Shown here one piece after another: positions 1 to 8,811 of a stretch of 64,000 bases of DNA (position 1 is the stretch's first letter; each line of letters starts with the position of its first letter). The translations under genes and the position numbers were made by a program. Location of the stretch: NCBI RefSeq assembly GCF_024347335.1, contig NZ_AP025463.1, positions 1,798,001 through 1,862,000 of the forward strand. The letters run 5' to 3'. Below the pieces are notes generated by a model. It worked only from the letters and a program-made list of their open reading frames with translations, did not search any database and was not told where the DNA came from. The stretch is from Vibrio celticus (lineage in GTDB: Bacteria; Pseudomonadota; Gammaproteobacteria; Enterobacterales; Vibrionaceae).

Positions 1-442
1 TTGCAGACAACAGCTCGCTCAGTTTTGTCTGAGTGTTGTCCCAACTGAGCAGGGCGCGGTTAGTCGTGGTATTAACACGAATACTAACAACCCCTAACTT
101 TGAAGAGACTTGCTTCTCAATAAGCCATGCACAAGCAGCACAAGAGACACCTTCTAGTGACAATGTCACTTCAGAGGTGTTTTCAGAGTTACGGACGAAC
201 TCCAATTGAACATCTTCGTTGTCGTAATGACTGAGTGCCAGAAGTTGCTCTGGCACGAGATCCGCTTTTTCAGCTGGAGCGGTACGATATTGGTAGTAAG
301 AGACCAAACCGCTATCAACGATTGTCTGGGCTACGGTTTCGCAACCCGGACAACACATAGGTCGCACCGATCCTAAGATTTCTACTTTAAAATCCGTTTC
401 CGCTGGTACATCTTCACCGCAGTGATAACAGGATTCACACAT
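1..442 (-). CDS. ccoI: CcoI copper-transporting P-type ATPase for cbb3 oxidase assembly (N-terminal part)
   Basis: This is the N-terminal 147 residues of a heavy-metal P1B ATPase; the gene runs off the left edge. The ATG at 440-442 is followed by two CxxC-type clusters (CESCYHC and PMCCPGC) and then a heavy-metal-associated domain whose metal motif reads CAAC. This layout is typical of CcoI/FixI, which supplies copper to the CuB site of cbb3 oxidase in the inner membrane. The start lies 5 bases downstream of the ccoH stop, so the two genes are probably cotranscribed. The catalytic ATPase core is outside the window, so a different copper ATPase cannot be fully excluded, but the position beside ccoNOQP-H makes CcoI very likely. 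Confidence 0.93.
   Translation of the reverse strand, partial: MCESCYHCGEDVPAETDFKVEILGSVRPMCCPGCETVAQTIVDSGLVSYYQYRTAPAEKADLVPEQLLALSHYDNEDVQLEFVRNSENTSEVTLSLEGVSCAACAWLIEKQVSSKLGVVSIRVNTTTNRALLSWDNTQTKLSELLSA
157..169. other. matS-like site, perfect consensus match, inside ccoI
   Basis: GTGACAATGTCAC fits the E. coli matS consensus GTGACRNYGTCAC at every position. MatP binds matS to organise the Ter macrodomain. The site lies within the ccoI coding sequence. It is 8 kb from the dif site and 12.4 kb from matP, which supports a real terminus-region function. Confidence 0.75.
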
Positions 443-447
443 AAGCT

Positions 448-927
448 TTAGTTCGTTAGTTGAGTAGGAGTATCAATAGGGAAGTTCATGCGACCTTGCA
501 CTAACCATTCAGAATCATGCGGAGAAAGCTCGATAAACCATGGACCTTGCATTTCCTGGTCCAGAGTCAACGTGTAGTTGCCTCTCGCATCAGCGGTCAG
601 TAGCTGAGTAAAATCACGGTCAGGCAGCGTACGGTGCACGAACATTGCGCTAATAGCAGGGAAGTGGTCTAGCTTGCCTTTGTCTAGGGTAATGATAACT
701 GAGTTACCTTTCTCGCTAACTGAAGCTGATAGGCCAAGCTCTTTAGCAACATTTACTTTTGAAATGTCGACATTAATACCTTTACCTTTTTTATAGTAAT
801 CTTCAGTGACAACGTTAACTGAATGGTTGGTAAGTATCGCGACTCGAACCAATGTTAGCATAGAAACGCCAACGGTTAGGAAGATCAAAAACCACGGCCA
901 AAACTGCTTATACCAAGGTTGTTCCAT
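448..927 (-). CDS. ccoH: CcoH (FixH family) cbb3 oxidase assembly protein
   Basis: A 159-residue protein with one N-terminal membrane segment (about residues 11-30) and a periplasmic beta-rich domain. The family is FixH/CcoH, required for stable assembly of cbb3 cytochrome oxidase. It sits between ccoP and ccoI, the standard place for this gene. A strong hairpin separates it from ccoP, so its expression may depend on read-through or on a weak promoter in the 108-base gap. Sequence conservation in this family is low; the call rests on size, topology and neighbours. Confidence 0.88.
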   Translation of the reverse strand: MEQPWYKQFWPWFLIFLTVGVSMLTLVRVAILTNHSVNVVTEDYYKKGKGINVDISKVNVAKELGLSASVSEKGNSVIITLDKGKLDHFPAISAMFVHRTLPDRDFTQLLTADARGNYTLTLDQEMQGPWFIELSPHDSEWLVQGRMNFPIDTPTQLTN

Positions 928-1002
928 ATTATTATTCTCAATATATACAATGAAATAAAACTAATTTTTACAAACACTTAAGGTTATAACTGTAAAAGAA
1001 AG

Positions 1003-1025
1003 ACAGCCCCTTAAGAAGGGGCTGT
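1003..1025 (-). terminator. Rho-independent terminator after ccoP
   Basis: ACAGCCCCTT and AAGGGGCTGT form a 10-bp stem with a 3-base loop, followed on the minus strand by a T-rich tract. It closes the ccoNOQP transcript and separates it from ccoH-ccoI. Confidence 0.8.
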
Positions 1026-1035
1026 TATTATTATG

Positions 1036-2010
1036 TTACTCTTTATCTGAGTTGCTGAGGCTCCAGACGTAGGCAGAGACGAGCTGAACCTTATCCTCAC
1101 CGAGGATGTCCTTCCAAGCCGGCATTACACCAGAACGTCCGTACATGACTGTTTCCGTCACATCAGCGCGAGAATCGCCGAATAGCCAGTCGCGGTCAGT
1201 CAAGTCAGGTGCGCCAACAGCAGGGTTACCCTTACCATCAGTACCGTGACACGCTGCACACACTACAAAGCGAGCTTTACCTGCCTCTGCTTCACGTGCG
1301 TTTACGCTACGACCAGAAAGGCTAAGCGTGTAGCTAACTACTTCTTTTACGCCTTCTTCGCCAAGAGCGTCTTTCCAACCTGGCATTTGACCGACACGAC
1401 CATGCATGATGGTAGTCACGATAGCTTGTGGTTCACCACCATATAGCCATGCGTCATCAGTTAGGTTCGGGAAACCTTTCTGACCACGTGCATCAGAGCC
1501 GTGACACTGCGAACAGTTTTGTAGGAACAAGCGTTGGCCCACTTTGATTGCATCAGCATCTGATGCAATGTCAGGGACAGAACGTAGACCATTTTCGTCG
1601 TGAGCTAGCTTTCTGAATGCTTCACCAAAGTAGGTGTCTGCATCATCAAGCTCTTTCGCGTATGCGTCTAACTGTTTGTTTGCTTGCGCAGCAGCGATTG
1701 CAGAGCGAGACTCTTCTACGCTACGAACTGTTTGGTTTGAGCTCGTCCAACCTAGTAGACCTTTAAAGTTGCCAAGGCCTGGGTATAGAGCTAGATAAAC
1801 AGCCGCAAACACAATTGTGCTCACGAAAAGGTATGTCCACCATTTAGGTAGTGGGTTATTAAGCTCACGAATACCATCGTATTCATGGCCCATATCCTGA
1901 CCTTCTTCTACACCTGTTTTATCGTTGGAACACCAACGAAGTAAGGCTGCACAGCCAATCAATGTACCGATTGTGATTACTGTTACCCAAATACTCCAGA
2001 ATGTACTCAT
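1036..2010 (-). CDS. ccoP: CcoP, diheme cytochrome c subunit of cbb3 oxidase
   Basis: A 324-residue membrane-anchored diheme cytochrome c. Two membrane segments lie at about residues 5-27 and 57-77. Two heme-c motifs follow, CSQCH at 166-170 and CAACH at 251-255. Methionine-containing motifs (GQMPGW, GVMPAW) after each heme supply likely distal ligands. CcoP feeds electrons from periplasmic cytochrome c into the oxidase. Its ATG overlaps the ccoQ stop (TAATG), which indicates translational coupling. Confidence 0.97.
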   Translation of the reverse strand: MSTFWSIWVTVITIGTLIGCAALLRWCSNDKTGVEEGQDMGHEYDGIRELNNPLPKWWTYLFVSTIVFAAVYLALYPGLGNFKGLLGWTSSNQTVRSVEESRSAIAAAQANKQLDAYAKELDDADTYFGEAFRKLAHDENGLRSVPDIASDADAIKVGQRLFLQNCSQCHGSDARGQKGFPNLTDDAWLYGGEPQAIVTTIMHGRVGQMPGWKDALGEEGVKEVVSYTLSLSGRSVNAREAEAGKARFVVCAACHGTDGKGNPAVGAPDLTDRDWLFGDSRADVTETVMYGRSGVMPAWKDILGEDKVQLVSAYVWSLSNSDKE

Positions 2011-2183
2011 TACTTCGTCACTCCTTGATTTTTATCTTTCGCAGGTGCTTCATCAGCGAACACTAGGTTTGCATCTTCGTCGAAGCGCGACTTACGATTT
2101 TTACCGAAAGCCCACCAAACGATGCCGATGAAACAAGCAAAAACAGTAACAGTCCAAACACTTTGAAATGTAATAATGTCCAT
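2010..2183 (-). CDS. ccoQ: CcoQ, small cbb3 oxidase subunit
   Basis: A short 57-residue reading frame beginning MDIITFQSVWTV, with one membrane helix (about residues 6-26) and a charged cytoplasmic tail. CcoQ (FixQ) stabilises the interaction of CcoP with the CcoN-CcoO core. The gene lies between ccoO and ccoP in the canonical NOQP order. Its TAA overlaps the ATG of ccoP by one base. Size, topology and position make the call safe. Confidence 0.93.
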   Translation of the reverse strand: MDIITFQSVWTVTVFACFIGIVWWAFGKNRKSRFDEDANLVFADEAPAKDKNQGVTK

Positions 2184-2192
2184 AATTATTCC

Positions 2193-2813
2193 TTATTTCA
2201 TTGCGTGGCCAAGCGATTGAAGGTAAGCGATGATTGCATCCATCTCTGTTTTTCCTTCAACATCTTGTTTAGCGTTAGCAATTTGTTCGTCTGTGTAAGG
2301 AACACCAAATTGATTACGGAAGATTTCAAGCTTCTGTTTAGTCAATTTGCCATCAAGTACATTCTCAGCAAGCCATGGGAAACCAGGCATGTTTGATTCA
2401 GGAACAAGTTCACGAGGGTCGATAAGGTGAACGCGGTGCCACTCATCAGAGTAACGATCACCAACACGCGCTAGATCAGGACCAGTACGCTTAGAACCCC
2501 ATAGGAATGGGTGTTCCCAAACGCTTTCGCCAGCTACAGAGTAGTGACCGTAACGTTCAGTTTCAGAGCGGAAAGGACGAATCATTTGGCTGTGACATAC
2601 GTTACAACCTTCGCGAATGTAGATATCACGACCTTCCATTTCCAGAGCAGAGTAAACACGTAGATTTTCTACAGGTTCAGTAGTCTGCTTTTGGAAAATA
2701 AGCGGGGTAATTTCTACTAAAGCACCAAAACTGATAGCAATAACGATAAGAATCGCTAGTAGGCCAACGTTCTTCTCTACCAACTCATGGCGATTATTTG
2801 AATTTGAGCTCAT
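2193..2813 (-). CDS. ccoO: CcoO, monoheme cytochrome c subunit of cbb3 oxidase
   Basis: A 206-residue protein with a single N-terminal membrane helix (about residues 15-36) and one heme-c motif, CNVCH at residues 70-74. The stretch after it, SQMIRPFRSE, is characteristic of CcoO/FixO. It is the core monoheme cytochrome that passes electrons to CcoN. It starts 11 bases after the ccoN stop and is in the same operon. Confidence 0.97.
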   Translation of the reverse strand: MSSNSNNRHELVEKNVGLLAILIVIAISFGALVEITPLIFQKQTTEPVENLRVYSALEMEGRDIYIREGCNVCHSQMIRPFRSETERYGHYSVAGESVWEHPFLWGSKRTGPDLARVGDRYSDEWHRVHLIDPRELVPESNMPGFPWLAENVLDGKLTKQKLEIFRNQFGVPYTDEQIANAKQDVEGKTEMDAIIAYLQSLGHAMK

Positions 2814-2824
2814 TCTAAATCTCC

Positions 2825-4252
2825 TTAAGCCGGTTGAGGGATAGCTTTAAGGCTATCTTTAGGTGCAGAAACAGTTTTGTACGTGTTGTATGCCATTAAG
2901 AACATACCTGATAGGAAGATGAAACCACCTAAGAAACGTACAAAGTAGAACGGGTAAGACGCTTCTACAGATTCAACGAAGCTGTAAGTTAATGTACCGT
3001 CAGAGTTAACTGCACGCCACATCAGACCTTGCATCACGCCAGAGATCCACATTGCAACAATGTAGAAAACCGTACCAATCGTTGCCAACCAGAAGTGAAC
3101 ATTGATTAGAGATACAGAGTACATACGCTCTTGACCAAATAGTTTAGGAACTAAGTGGTAAACCGAACCGATAGAAACCATTGCAACCCAACCTAACGCA
3201 CCAGAGTGAACGTGACCAATAGTCCAGTCCGTGTAGTGAGATAGTGCGTTAACCGTTTTGATTGCCATCATTGGGCCTTCGAAAGTCGACATGCCGTAGA
3301 ATGATAGAGAAACGATTAGGAAACGTAGGATTGGGTCGTAGCGAAGCTTATGCCACGCACCAGATAGAGTCATAATACCGTTGATCATGCCACCCCAAGA
3401 TGGAGCAAACAGAACCAAAGACATAACCATACCTAGAGATTGAGTCCAGTCAGGAAGTGCAGTGTAGTGTAGGTGGTGAGGACCAGCCCAGATATACAGA
3501 GACACGAGAGCCCAGAAGTGAACAATCGACAAACGGTAAGAGTAAACAGGGCGACCAGCTTGTTTAGGAACGAAGTAGTACATCATACCTAGGAAACCAG
3601 CTGTCAATAGGAAGCCTACCGCATTGTGTCCGTACCACCATTGCACCATTGCATCGATCGCTCCGGAATAAATCGAGTACGATTTAAACGCAGATACAGG
3701 AACAGCAAGGCTGTTAACGATGTGCAACACGGCAACCGTGATGATGAAGGCTCCGAAGAACCAGTTTGCTACGTAAATGTGCGATGTCTTACGTTTAATC
3801 ATGGTTCCGAAGAACACGACCGCATAAGCTACCCACACAAGAGTAATAGCAATATCGATTGGCCATTCAAGTTCTGCGTATTCTTTACCAGAGGTTAAAC
3901 CTAACGGTAAAGTAATTGCAGCGGACAGGATAATCGCTTGCCAACCCCAAAAGGTAAAGGCTACGAGAGGGCCACCAAAGAGACGCGTCTGACAGGTACG
4001 TTGTACAACATAATATGATGTTGCAAACAGCGCACTTGTACCGAACGCAAAAATAACCGCATTAGTATGCAGGGGACGTAAACGACTGTACGTCAACCAC
4101 GGCGTATCAAAGTTTAGCTGTGGCCAAACTAATTGAGCGGCAATCAAAACACCAACGCCCATACCGACAATACCCCACAAAATTGTAACTAGGGTAAATT
4201 GACGGACGACCGTATAGTTGTAGTTTTGTTCAAGCTGCTTTTCTTGGCTCAT
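2825..4252 (-). CDS. ccoN: CcoN, catalytic subunit of cbb3 cytochrome oxidase
   Basis: A heme-copper oxidase subunit I of 475 residues with about 12 membrane helices. Visible metal-ligand regions include RPLHTN (low-spin heme), WWYGHNAVGF and HHLHY (CuB), and HVHSGALGW (heme ligands). It reduces O2 with high affinity in the inner membrane. An ATG lies two codons upstream at 4258, but the Shine-Dalgarno GGAAG abuts that codon and sits 7 bases from the ATG at 4250-4252, so the downstream start is preferred. It is the first gene of ccoNOQP. Confidence 0.96.
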   Translation of the reverse strand: MSQEKQLEQNYNYTVVRQFTLVTILWGIVGMGVGVLIAAQLVWPQLNFDTPWLTYSRLRPLHTNAVIFAFGTSALFATSYYVVQRTCQTRLFGGPLVAFTFWGWQAIILSAAITLPLGLTSGKEYAELEWPIDIAITLVWVAYAVVFFGTMIKRKTSHIYVANWFFGAFIITVAVLHIVNSLAVPVSAFKSYSIYSGAIDAMVQWWYGHNAVGFLLTAGFLGMMYYFVPKQAGRPVYSYRLSIVHFWALVSLYIWAGPHHLHYTALPDWTQSLGMVMSLVLFAPSWGGMINGIMTLSGAWHKLRYDPILRFLIVSLSFYGMSTFEGPMMAIKTVNALSHYTDWTIGHVHSGALGWVAMVSIGSVYHLVPKLFGQERMYSVSLINVHFWLATIGTVFYIVAMWISGVMQGLMWRAVNSDGTLTYSFVESVEASYPFYFVRFLGGFIFLSGMFLMAYNTYKTVSAPKDSLKAIPQPA

Positions 4253-4510
4253 TTGCATGCTTCCAATTTCTTATTTACTACACTTTACTTCCAACACGAC
4301 TCACGTCGTAATGCCACCCAAATTAGAAAAGGAAATTCAGCCTATTCAGGGCTTTATTTCCACTTGCTGATTTTAAAAAAAAGTGGCATTTTCAACGCGA
4401 CACTATACTTGAATTAACAAATCAATGACAGAGTAGTAACCTTACGCTTGGTCTGGAATTGGATTTTTATTTAAAAACTTTGAACTTTGTAACAAGGAGT
4501 AAAGATTATA

Positions 4511-4876
4511 ATGGCGGCACAAAAGCTAACAAAAGGCAGGCTTGTTCAAATTATCGTCATGTTGGTTGTTTTAATAGCTGCATTTACTTGGAGAACAGTA
4601 ACATACGATAATAACGAAACAGTAAACTGTATAGTTCCAAAACCTTGTAAATTTGGTATTGATAATCATAATGTTTCAGTTTCAAGCAATAATCTAGGGT
4701 ATTCGATCGAAACATCTAAAACTGGCAAATTTATCATTAACTATAATGAAAGCGGAATTCTGGAAGAAAAAGGACCATCAAATTGGCTGTTACAAACTAG
4801 TGATAAGACCTCATCAATAACGGTTACATTTCCACAACAGATAAGCACGTATTCTGTAAACCTTTCTAAGGAGTAA
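4511..4876 (+). CDS. Conserved hypothetical single-pass membrane protein
   Basis: A 121-residue protein with a positively charged N-terminus, one membrane segment (about residues 11-27) and an extracytoplasmic domain with two cysteines (NCIVPKPC, about residues 38-44) that could form a disulfide. An AAGGAG sequence lies 11 bases before the ATG. It is divergent from ccoN and followed by the FIST sensor gene. From memory, V. cholerae has a small hypothetical gene in the same slot. No function is recognised; a role tied to the oxidase or the NO sensor is only suggested by location. Confidence 0.75.
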   Translation: MAAQKLTKGRLVQIIVMLVVLIAAFTWRTVTYDNNETVNCIVPKPCKFGIDNHNVSVSSNNLGYSIETSKTGKFIINYNESGILEEKGPSNWLLQTSDKTSSITVTFPQQISTYSVNLSKE

Positions 4877-4991
4877 CAGAGAGAAAACTGGGGCACACCT
4901 CGGTTCTTTTGATAGAAACATGTACCAAATCAGTGAAACACAATGCATTAAAGTGTTATAAAGAGAGCATTAATAAAGTTACCCAGAATCT

Positions 4992-6176
4992 ATGAAATTT
5001 CTATCAAAAGTCTCTTACTCCCTAGACGATAAAATCGCAGTAGATGAGTTGCTCAGCGGGGTGGAAAAACCTGACGATATTGCTTGTCTTATTTGCTACT
5101 GCACAGAAGAGTATTCGACACTCGCTGTGCAGAGATATTTCGTAGATGCTCTCCCTAACACTCCCATACATGGCTGTACCACTTGTCACGGCATTATGAC
5201 CGAAACTGGTTTTCATTCTGGTCCAGTCATTGGCGTCCTCATTATTTACGACTCGGGGATCAACGCCTATGGTACGGGAATCGAACATTTCAGCGACTCT
5301 ATAGACCGCAGTACCTTCAGCGCGATCGACAAAGCACTCAAGAACGCCAACCGAGAAGGTGAAATTCCTGATCTTATCTTGCTGCATTCCACGCCGGGTA
5401 ACGAAGAAAAGGTGATGGCGGCGATCGATAAGAAATTTGGTACTGAAGTGCCAATTATTGGTGGCAGTGCTGCAGACAATCAGGTTTCCGGAAATTGGAG
5501 CATCTTCACCGAAGAGTCGCTGTCGATAAATGGCGTATCTTTAACGGTAGTGTTTGCGTCTCAGTCCATCTACTCCTCTTTCAGCGCCGGTCACACACCT
5601 ACGCGCTATTCAGGCACCGTGACAAAAGTAAGAAACCGAATATTGTTGGAGATAGACCACAGGCCAGCCGTCACTGTTTACAACGAATGGACTGATTTCC
5701 ACTTAGGTGGCAGTGATGATGGCTACATATTCGAAAAGTCGTCAGTCTACCCATTAGGCAGGAAAGTCGGCTCTTCTTACGATTACCCATATTTCAAATT
5801 GTCTCATTCGATCAGAGAGACGGAGTGTAATGGGATTGAGCTATTCACAGACATCAGTGAAGGTGACACCATCTACTTGATGCAAGGTTCTAAGCAGCAG
5901 TTGATTAGCCGCGCCGCTAATATCATTCAATCCTCATACTACAACGACATGGATCTTGAAGAGAAACTAGGGGCGATCAATATCTTTTGTGCCGGCCCAA
6001 TGCTCAATCTTAAACAAGATATGGATGAGGTTTTCGAACAAATAAATCAAGCACTTAATGGGCTTCCGTACATATGTCCATTCACGTTTGGTGAGCAAGG
6101 CAGGCTCTCTGGTGGTGAGAATGCACACGGGAATTTAATGGTATCGTCTGCAACGTTTTATAGGTTGAAAAAATAA
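4992..6176 (+). CDS. FIST-domain sensor protein, NosP-like
   Basis: A 394-residue soluble protein with FIST_N (roughly residues 30-220) and FIST_C (roughly 225-370) domains. The family signature appears as GCTTCHG near residues 59-65, and the C-terminal FGEQGRLSG motif is clear. NosP proteins of this family bind heme and report nitric oxide to a cocistronic kinase. Here the stop codon overlaps the ATG of a hybrid histidine kinase (TAATG), so the two are translationally coupled. No strong Shine-Dalgarno precedes the ATG. The heme-binding role is inferred from family and operon; the heme ligand was not identified. Confidence 0.88.
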   Translation: MKFLSKVSYSLDDKIAVDELLSGVEKPDDIACLICYCTEEYSTLAVQRYFVDALPNTPIHGCTTCHGIMTETGFHSGPVIGVLIIYDSGINAYGTGIEHFSDSIDRSTFSAIDKALKNANREGEIPDLILLHSTPGNEEKVMAAIDKKFGTEVPIIGGSAADNQVSGNWSIFTEESLSINGVSLTVVFASQSIYSSFSAGHTPTRYSGTVTKVRNRILLEIDHRPAVTVYNEWTDFHLGGSDDGYIFEKSSVYPLGRKVGSSYDYPYFKLSHSIRETECNGIELFTDISEGDTIYLMQGSKQQLISRAANIIQSSYYNDMDLEEKLGAINIFCAGPMLNLKQDMDEVFEQINQALNGLPYICPFTFGEQGRLSGGENAHGNLMVSSATFYRLKK

Positions 6177-7897
6177 TGGGTTCTGAAGGTCAAGAAGCGC
6201 TGCAAGAAGCACGTATTGAACTGCAAAAACTAAAAGCCCGTGAGCGAAAACTGGCTGAAGAGAACAGGGTGATCTTATCAACCATCTCTGCGATCAGTAA
6301 GGCAAGTAACATATCTGAGATATTCTCCAGTCTTGAGTTCGTGCTCAAAAAATACATTAAGTTTGACGACTTTATCGTGGTATCAAGGGTAGGGAACGAA
6401 GGCAGTTTCAAAACCCTGCTAAGTAATAACAAAGTCTTCGAACAGATGAATTGGAGCGATTGTGGCAAGCTATCGCGAGTCATCAATGGTGAATGCGCCA
6501 TCCTATTCGAACCCAAGTCTCTTGGGGAATTTAACTCCCTGCATCCCATTGTTCTCGACCAAATCAACTCCGTTCTGATTACTGGTATAGATAGCGGGCT
6601 AACACAATCTGTCATCATCTTTATCCACTCAAATACCAAGCACTTTAGTATTGAAACCAAGGCCACACTAAACCGTTTCCGACCGTTGATAGAGCGTGCT
6701 GTTTTCGATATTGAGAACAAAGAAAAGCTTGAAGCAACCGTCCGAGAGCGCACAGCAGAGCTTGTCACAGCAAGAAAAGACGCGGAAAGAGCCAACAAGG
6801 CCAAGTCTGAATTCTTAGCAATGATGAGTCATGAATTAAGAACACCGCTAAATGCCATCATTGGCTTGATAGACGCCCTAAAATCCACATCACTGAACGA
6901 AGAGCAACAGTCTATACTACTTAATATGAGCACATCATCTGAGCTTTTATTGTCAATTATCAGTGACGTATTGGATTTTTCTAAGATTGAATCTGGATGT
7001 TTCTCACTAGCACCTCAATGGAGCAATGTAAGAGACACTGTAACTTTTGTATTGTCTGAACAAAAGAAGACAGCAGACGATAAAGGTTTGGCGCTAACAA
7101 TATCCAGCGATATCCCTGAAGGTGAACTTCATTACATCGACCCAAGTCGCTTGGCACAGATCCTATTTAATTTGATCGGTAACGCGATTAAGTTCACTGA
7201 GCGTGGGCATGTACATGTTTCTATAAAGTACCAGCAGAGCTCTTTCTATATAACGGTGGAAGACACAGGGATTGGCATTAGCTCGCAACAACTTTCGTCG
7301 CTGTTCAGTCCATTTGTGCAAGCTGATAGCACAATCACACGTAGATTTGGTGGCACAGGTTTAGGCTTGGCCATCACTAAAAGGCTGGTTGAACTGATGC
7401 GCGGGCGCATATCGGTAGAGAGTGAGCCTGAAAAAGGCTCCAAATTCGAAGTACAGTTGCCAGTGCTTACTAGAGTTACGAATAATCTGGCTAACAAAGA
7501 AGACGAATCTTCACGAGAGTTAAGAAGCCGTTATTCAGTGTTAGTTGTCGAAGACAATCCAACGAATCAAATGGTGATAAAGTTAATCCTTACAAGACAA
7601 GGCCACGAGGTTTTCATCGCAAGTAATGGTGAAGAAGCGATTGGCTTTATTGAAAGAGGCAACGATTCAATAGACATTATCTTAATGGATGTGTCGATGC
7701 CGGTCATGGATGGATTAACCACAACCAAATACATGAGAGACGCAAACATCAAAACACCAATCGTTGCGCTAACAGCACACACATCAGTAGAAGACAAATG
7801 TTCGTGCTTGGATGTCGGCATGAATGATTTTGTGACCAAGCCAGTAAGAACTAAAGAGATCACAGAAGCAATTGATCGATTAATGCTTGAAGTCTAA
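6176..7897 (+). CDS. Hybrid histidine kinase, VpsS-like
   Basis: A 573-residue cytoplasmic kinase without membrane segments. It has an N-terminal coiled coil (residues 1-40), a GAF-like sensory region (about 40-180), a second coiled coil, HisKA with the phospho-acceptor His219 in the SHELRTPLNA motif, and HATPase_c boxes (NLIGNAIKF, DTGIGI, GGTGLGLAI). A C-terminal receiver domain carries Asp505 in ILMDVSMPVMDG. V. cholerae VpsS, a hybrid kinase that feeds the LuxU/LuxO pathway and biofilm control and is governed by NosP, has this architecture and gene context. Orthology is inferred, so no symbol is assigned. Confidence 0.9.
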   Translation: MGSEGQEALQEARIELQKLKARERKLAEENRVILSTISAISKASNISEIFSSLEFVLKKYIKFDDFIVVSRVGNEGSFKTLLSNNKVFEQMNWSDCGKLSRVINGECAILFEPKSLGEFNSLHPIVLDQINSVLITGIDSGLTQSVIIFIHSNTKHFSIETKATLNRFRPLIERAVFDIENKEKLEATVRERTAELVTARKDAERANKAKSEFLAMMSHELRTPLNAIIGLIDALKSTSLNEEQQSILLNMSTSSELLLSIISDVLDFSKIESGCFSLAPQWSNVRDTVTFVLSEQKKTADDKGLALTISSDIPEGELHYIDPSRLAQILFNLIGNAIKFTERGHVHVSIKYQQSSFYITVEDTGIGISSQQLSSLFSPFVQADSTITRRFGGTGLGLAITKRLVELMRGRISVESEPEKGSKFEVQLPVLTRVTNNLANKEDESSRELRSRYSVLVVEDNPTNQMVIKLILTRQGHEVFIASNGEEAIGFIERGNDSIDIILMDVSMPVMDGLTTTKYMRDANIKTPIVALTAHTSVEDKCSCLDVGMNDFVTKPVRTKEITEAIDRLMLEV

Positions 7898-8811
7898 TAA
7901 ACGTATTCTTAATCGAAGATTAGGAAATATGTTTATTAGGTATTTTATGGTAAATAGCCTTACTGTTAAATAGAACATCGATTTGGTAGATAAACAAGAG
8001 GCAGGGCATCAAACAAGGATACCTGCCTTATAAATACCAAACGCCATTTAACATAATATACATAATACGCACTTAGGGAGATTGAAATCTGAGAGTGTTC
8101 GTAGCCTTATTACCAGTAGATTTCACGTACAGCGCCGCATGAATCTATCTATTTACTTTATGGCTTTGACTCCGCGTTAATTGAATCAAATCGTGATGGC
8201 TTTATCACATGTCTGCTCAAACTTAATTAAGACTTCTAATTACGGATGCCTCTCCAAAGTTAGTCCAGAGTCTCTGCTGGTTGAGTGTTAAAAGCTATTA
8301 CCCTGATTTTGCTTACCAAAAGAACCTAGATGATTAACGCTTCCACTAACTCTCGGTCTATTGTCCGTACTACCAATAAACTGAAAAGACTTGGTTACTC
8401 TTGTTCGCTAGATTTAACGGTCCCAAAAGACCAAGCGAACTCCCGAATCATCTAGTCTTGTTTACCTATGTTGGCTTGTTCTTCACCAAATTGAATCAAC
8501 TATCAACGTCATCAGTAACATCCGTACTCGTTGAATTTTCTGATGCCCAATGGTCATTGTTACCAAACTGCGTTGCCATCCAAAACGAACTTCTCTAAAC
8601 GACTTGGCTAATCGTAAGTTACAGTGCAACATAAATTCTATTAACCTCTGTCTGGACTATATTAACTTGTCTTATAACTGCGATAATGACACTTCTATTA
8701 CCAACAAGTCTTTAAAATCAGATCTTTAGGCTACTTCTCAATTAGTTAGAGTATCTTTTGTTTGTTAACATATTCTGGAACTGAATAACTTATTATCTTA
8801 GAAGGCTTTAC
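7898..8811. other. 914-bp non-coding interval containing the dif site
   Basis: No convincing gene was found. An imperfect hairpin directly after the kinase stop (7899-7934) may act as a weak terminator. A stem AGGCAGG/CCTGCCT with a long loop lies at 7999-8028. The dif site is at 8046-8073. The 730 bases to the right of dif are AT-rich, carry stop codons in all frames and show no coding character. The only open frame (8401-8598) needs a TTG start without a ribosome-binding site. The last 100 bases should contain the promoter of the following outer-membrane protein gene. Confidence 0.7.
8046..8073 (-). other. dif: dif site, XerC/XerD chromosome dimer resolution
   Basis: A 28-bp site. On the plus strand it reads as the XerD arm ATTTAACATAA, the centre TATACA and the XerC arm TAATACGCACT. 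Read on the minus strand, the XerD arm TTATGTTAAAT and the centre TGTATA are identical to E. coli dif as recalled. The XerC arm AGTGCGTATTA differs from the V. cholerae dif1 arm AGTGCGCATTA at one base. XerC and XerD recombine here to resolve chromosome dimers, assisted by FtsK. The site also marks the replication terminus and is the usual attachment site for dif-integrating phages. Confidence 0.93.

Noticed and set aside
990..1006. LexA-like CTGT...ACAG between ccoH and ccoP
   Set aside because: The spacer is 9 bases rather than 8, and the right half belongs to the ccoP terminator stem.
4410..4426. FNR-like sequence upstream of ccoN
   Set aside because: One half-site TTGAT is present on the minus strand, but the second half does not match ATCAA at the required 4-base spacing.
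4882..4911. Possible terminator after the small membrane protein gene
   Set aside because: The pairing is short and interrupted, with only a TTCTTTT tail; too weak to call, so the gene may be cotranscribed with the FIST gene.
6190..6804. 204-codon open frame antisense to the hybrid kinase
   Set aside because: It is a shadow of the kinase gene and shows no recognisable protein features.
7999..8028. AGGCAGG/CCTGCCT stem just left of dif, as a terminator
   Set aside because: The loop is 16 bases and no T-tract follows, so intrinsic termination is unlikely.
8401..8598. 65-codon open frame to the right of dif
   Set aside because: It needs a TTG start, has no ribosome-binding site, and the product shows no domain or family pattern.
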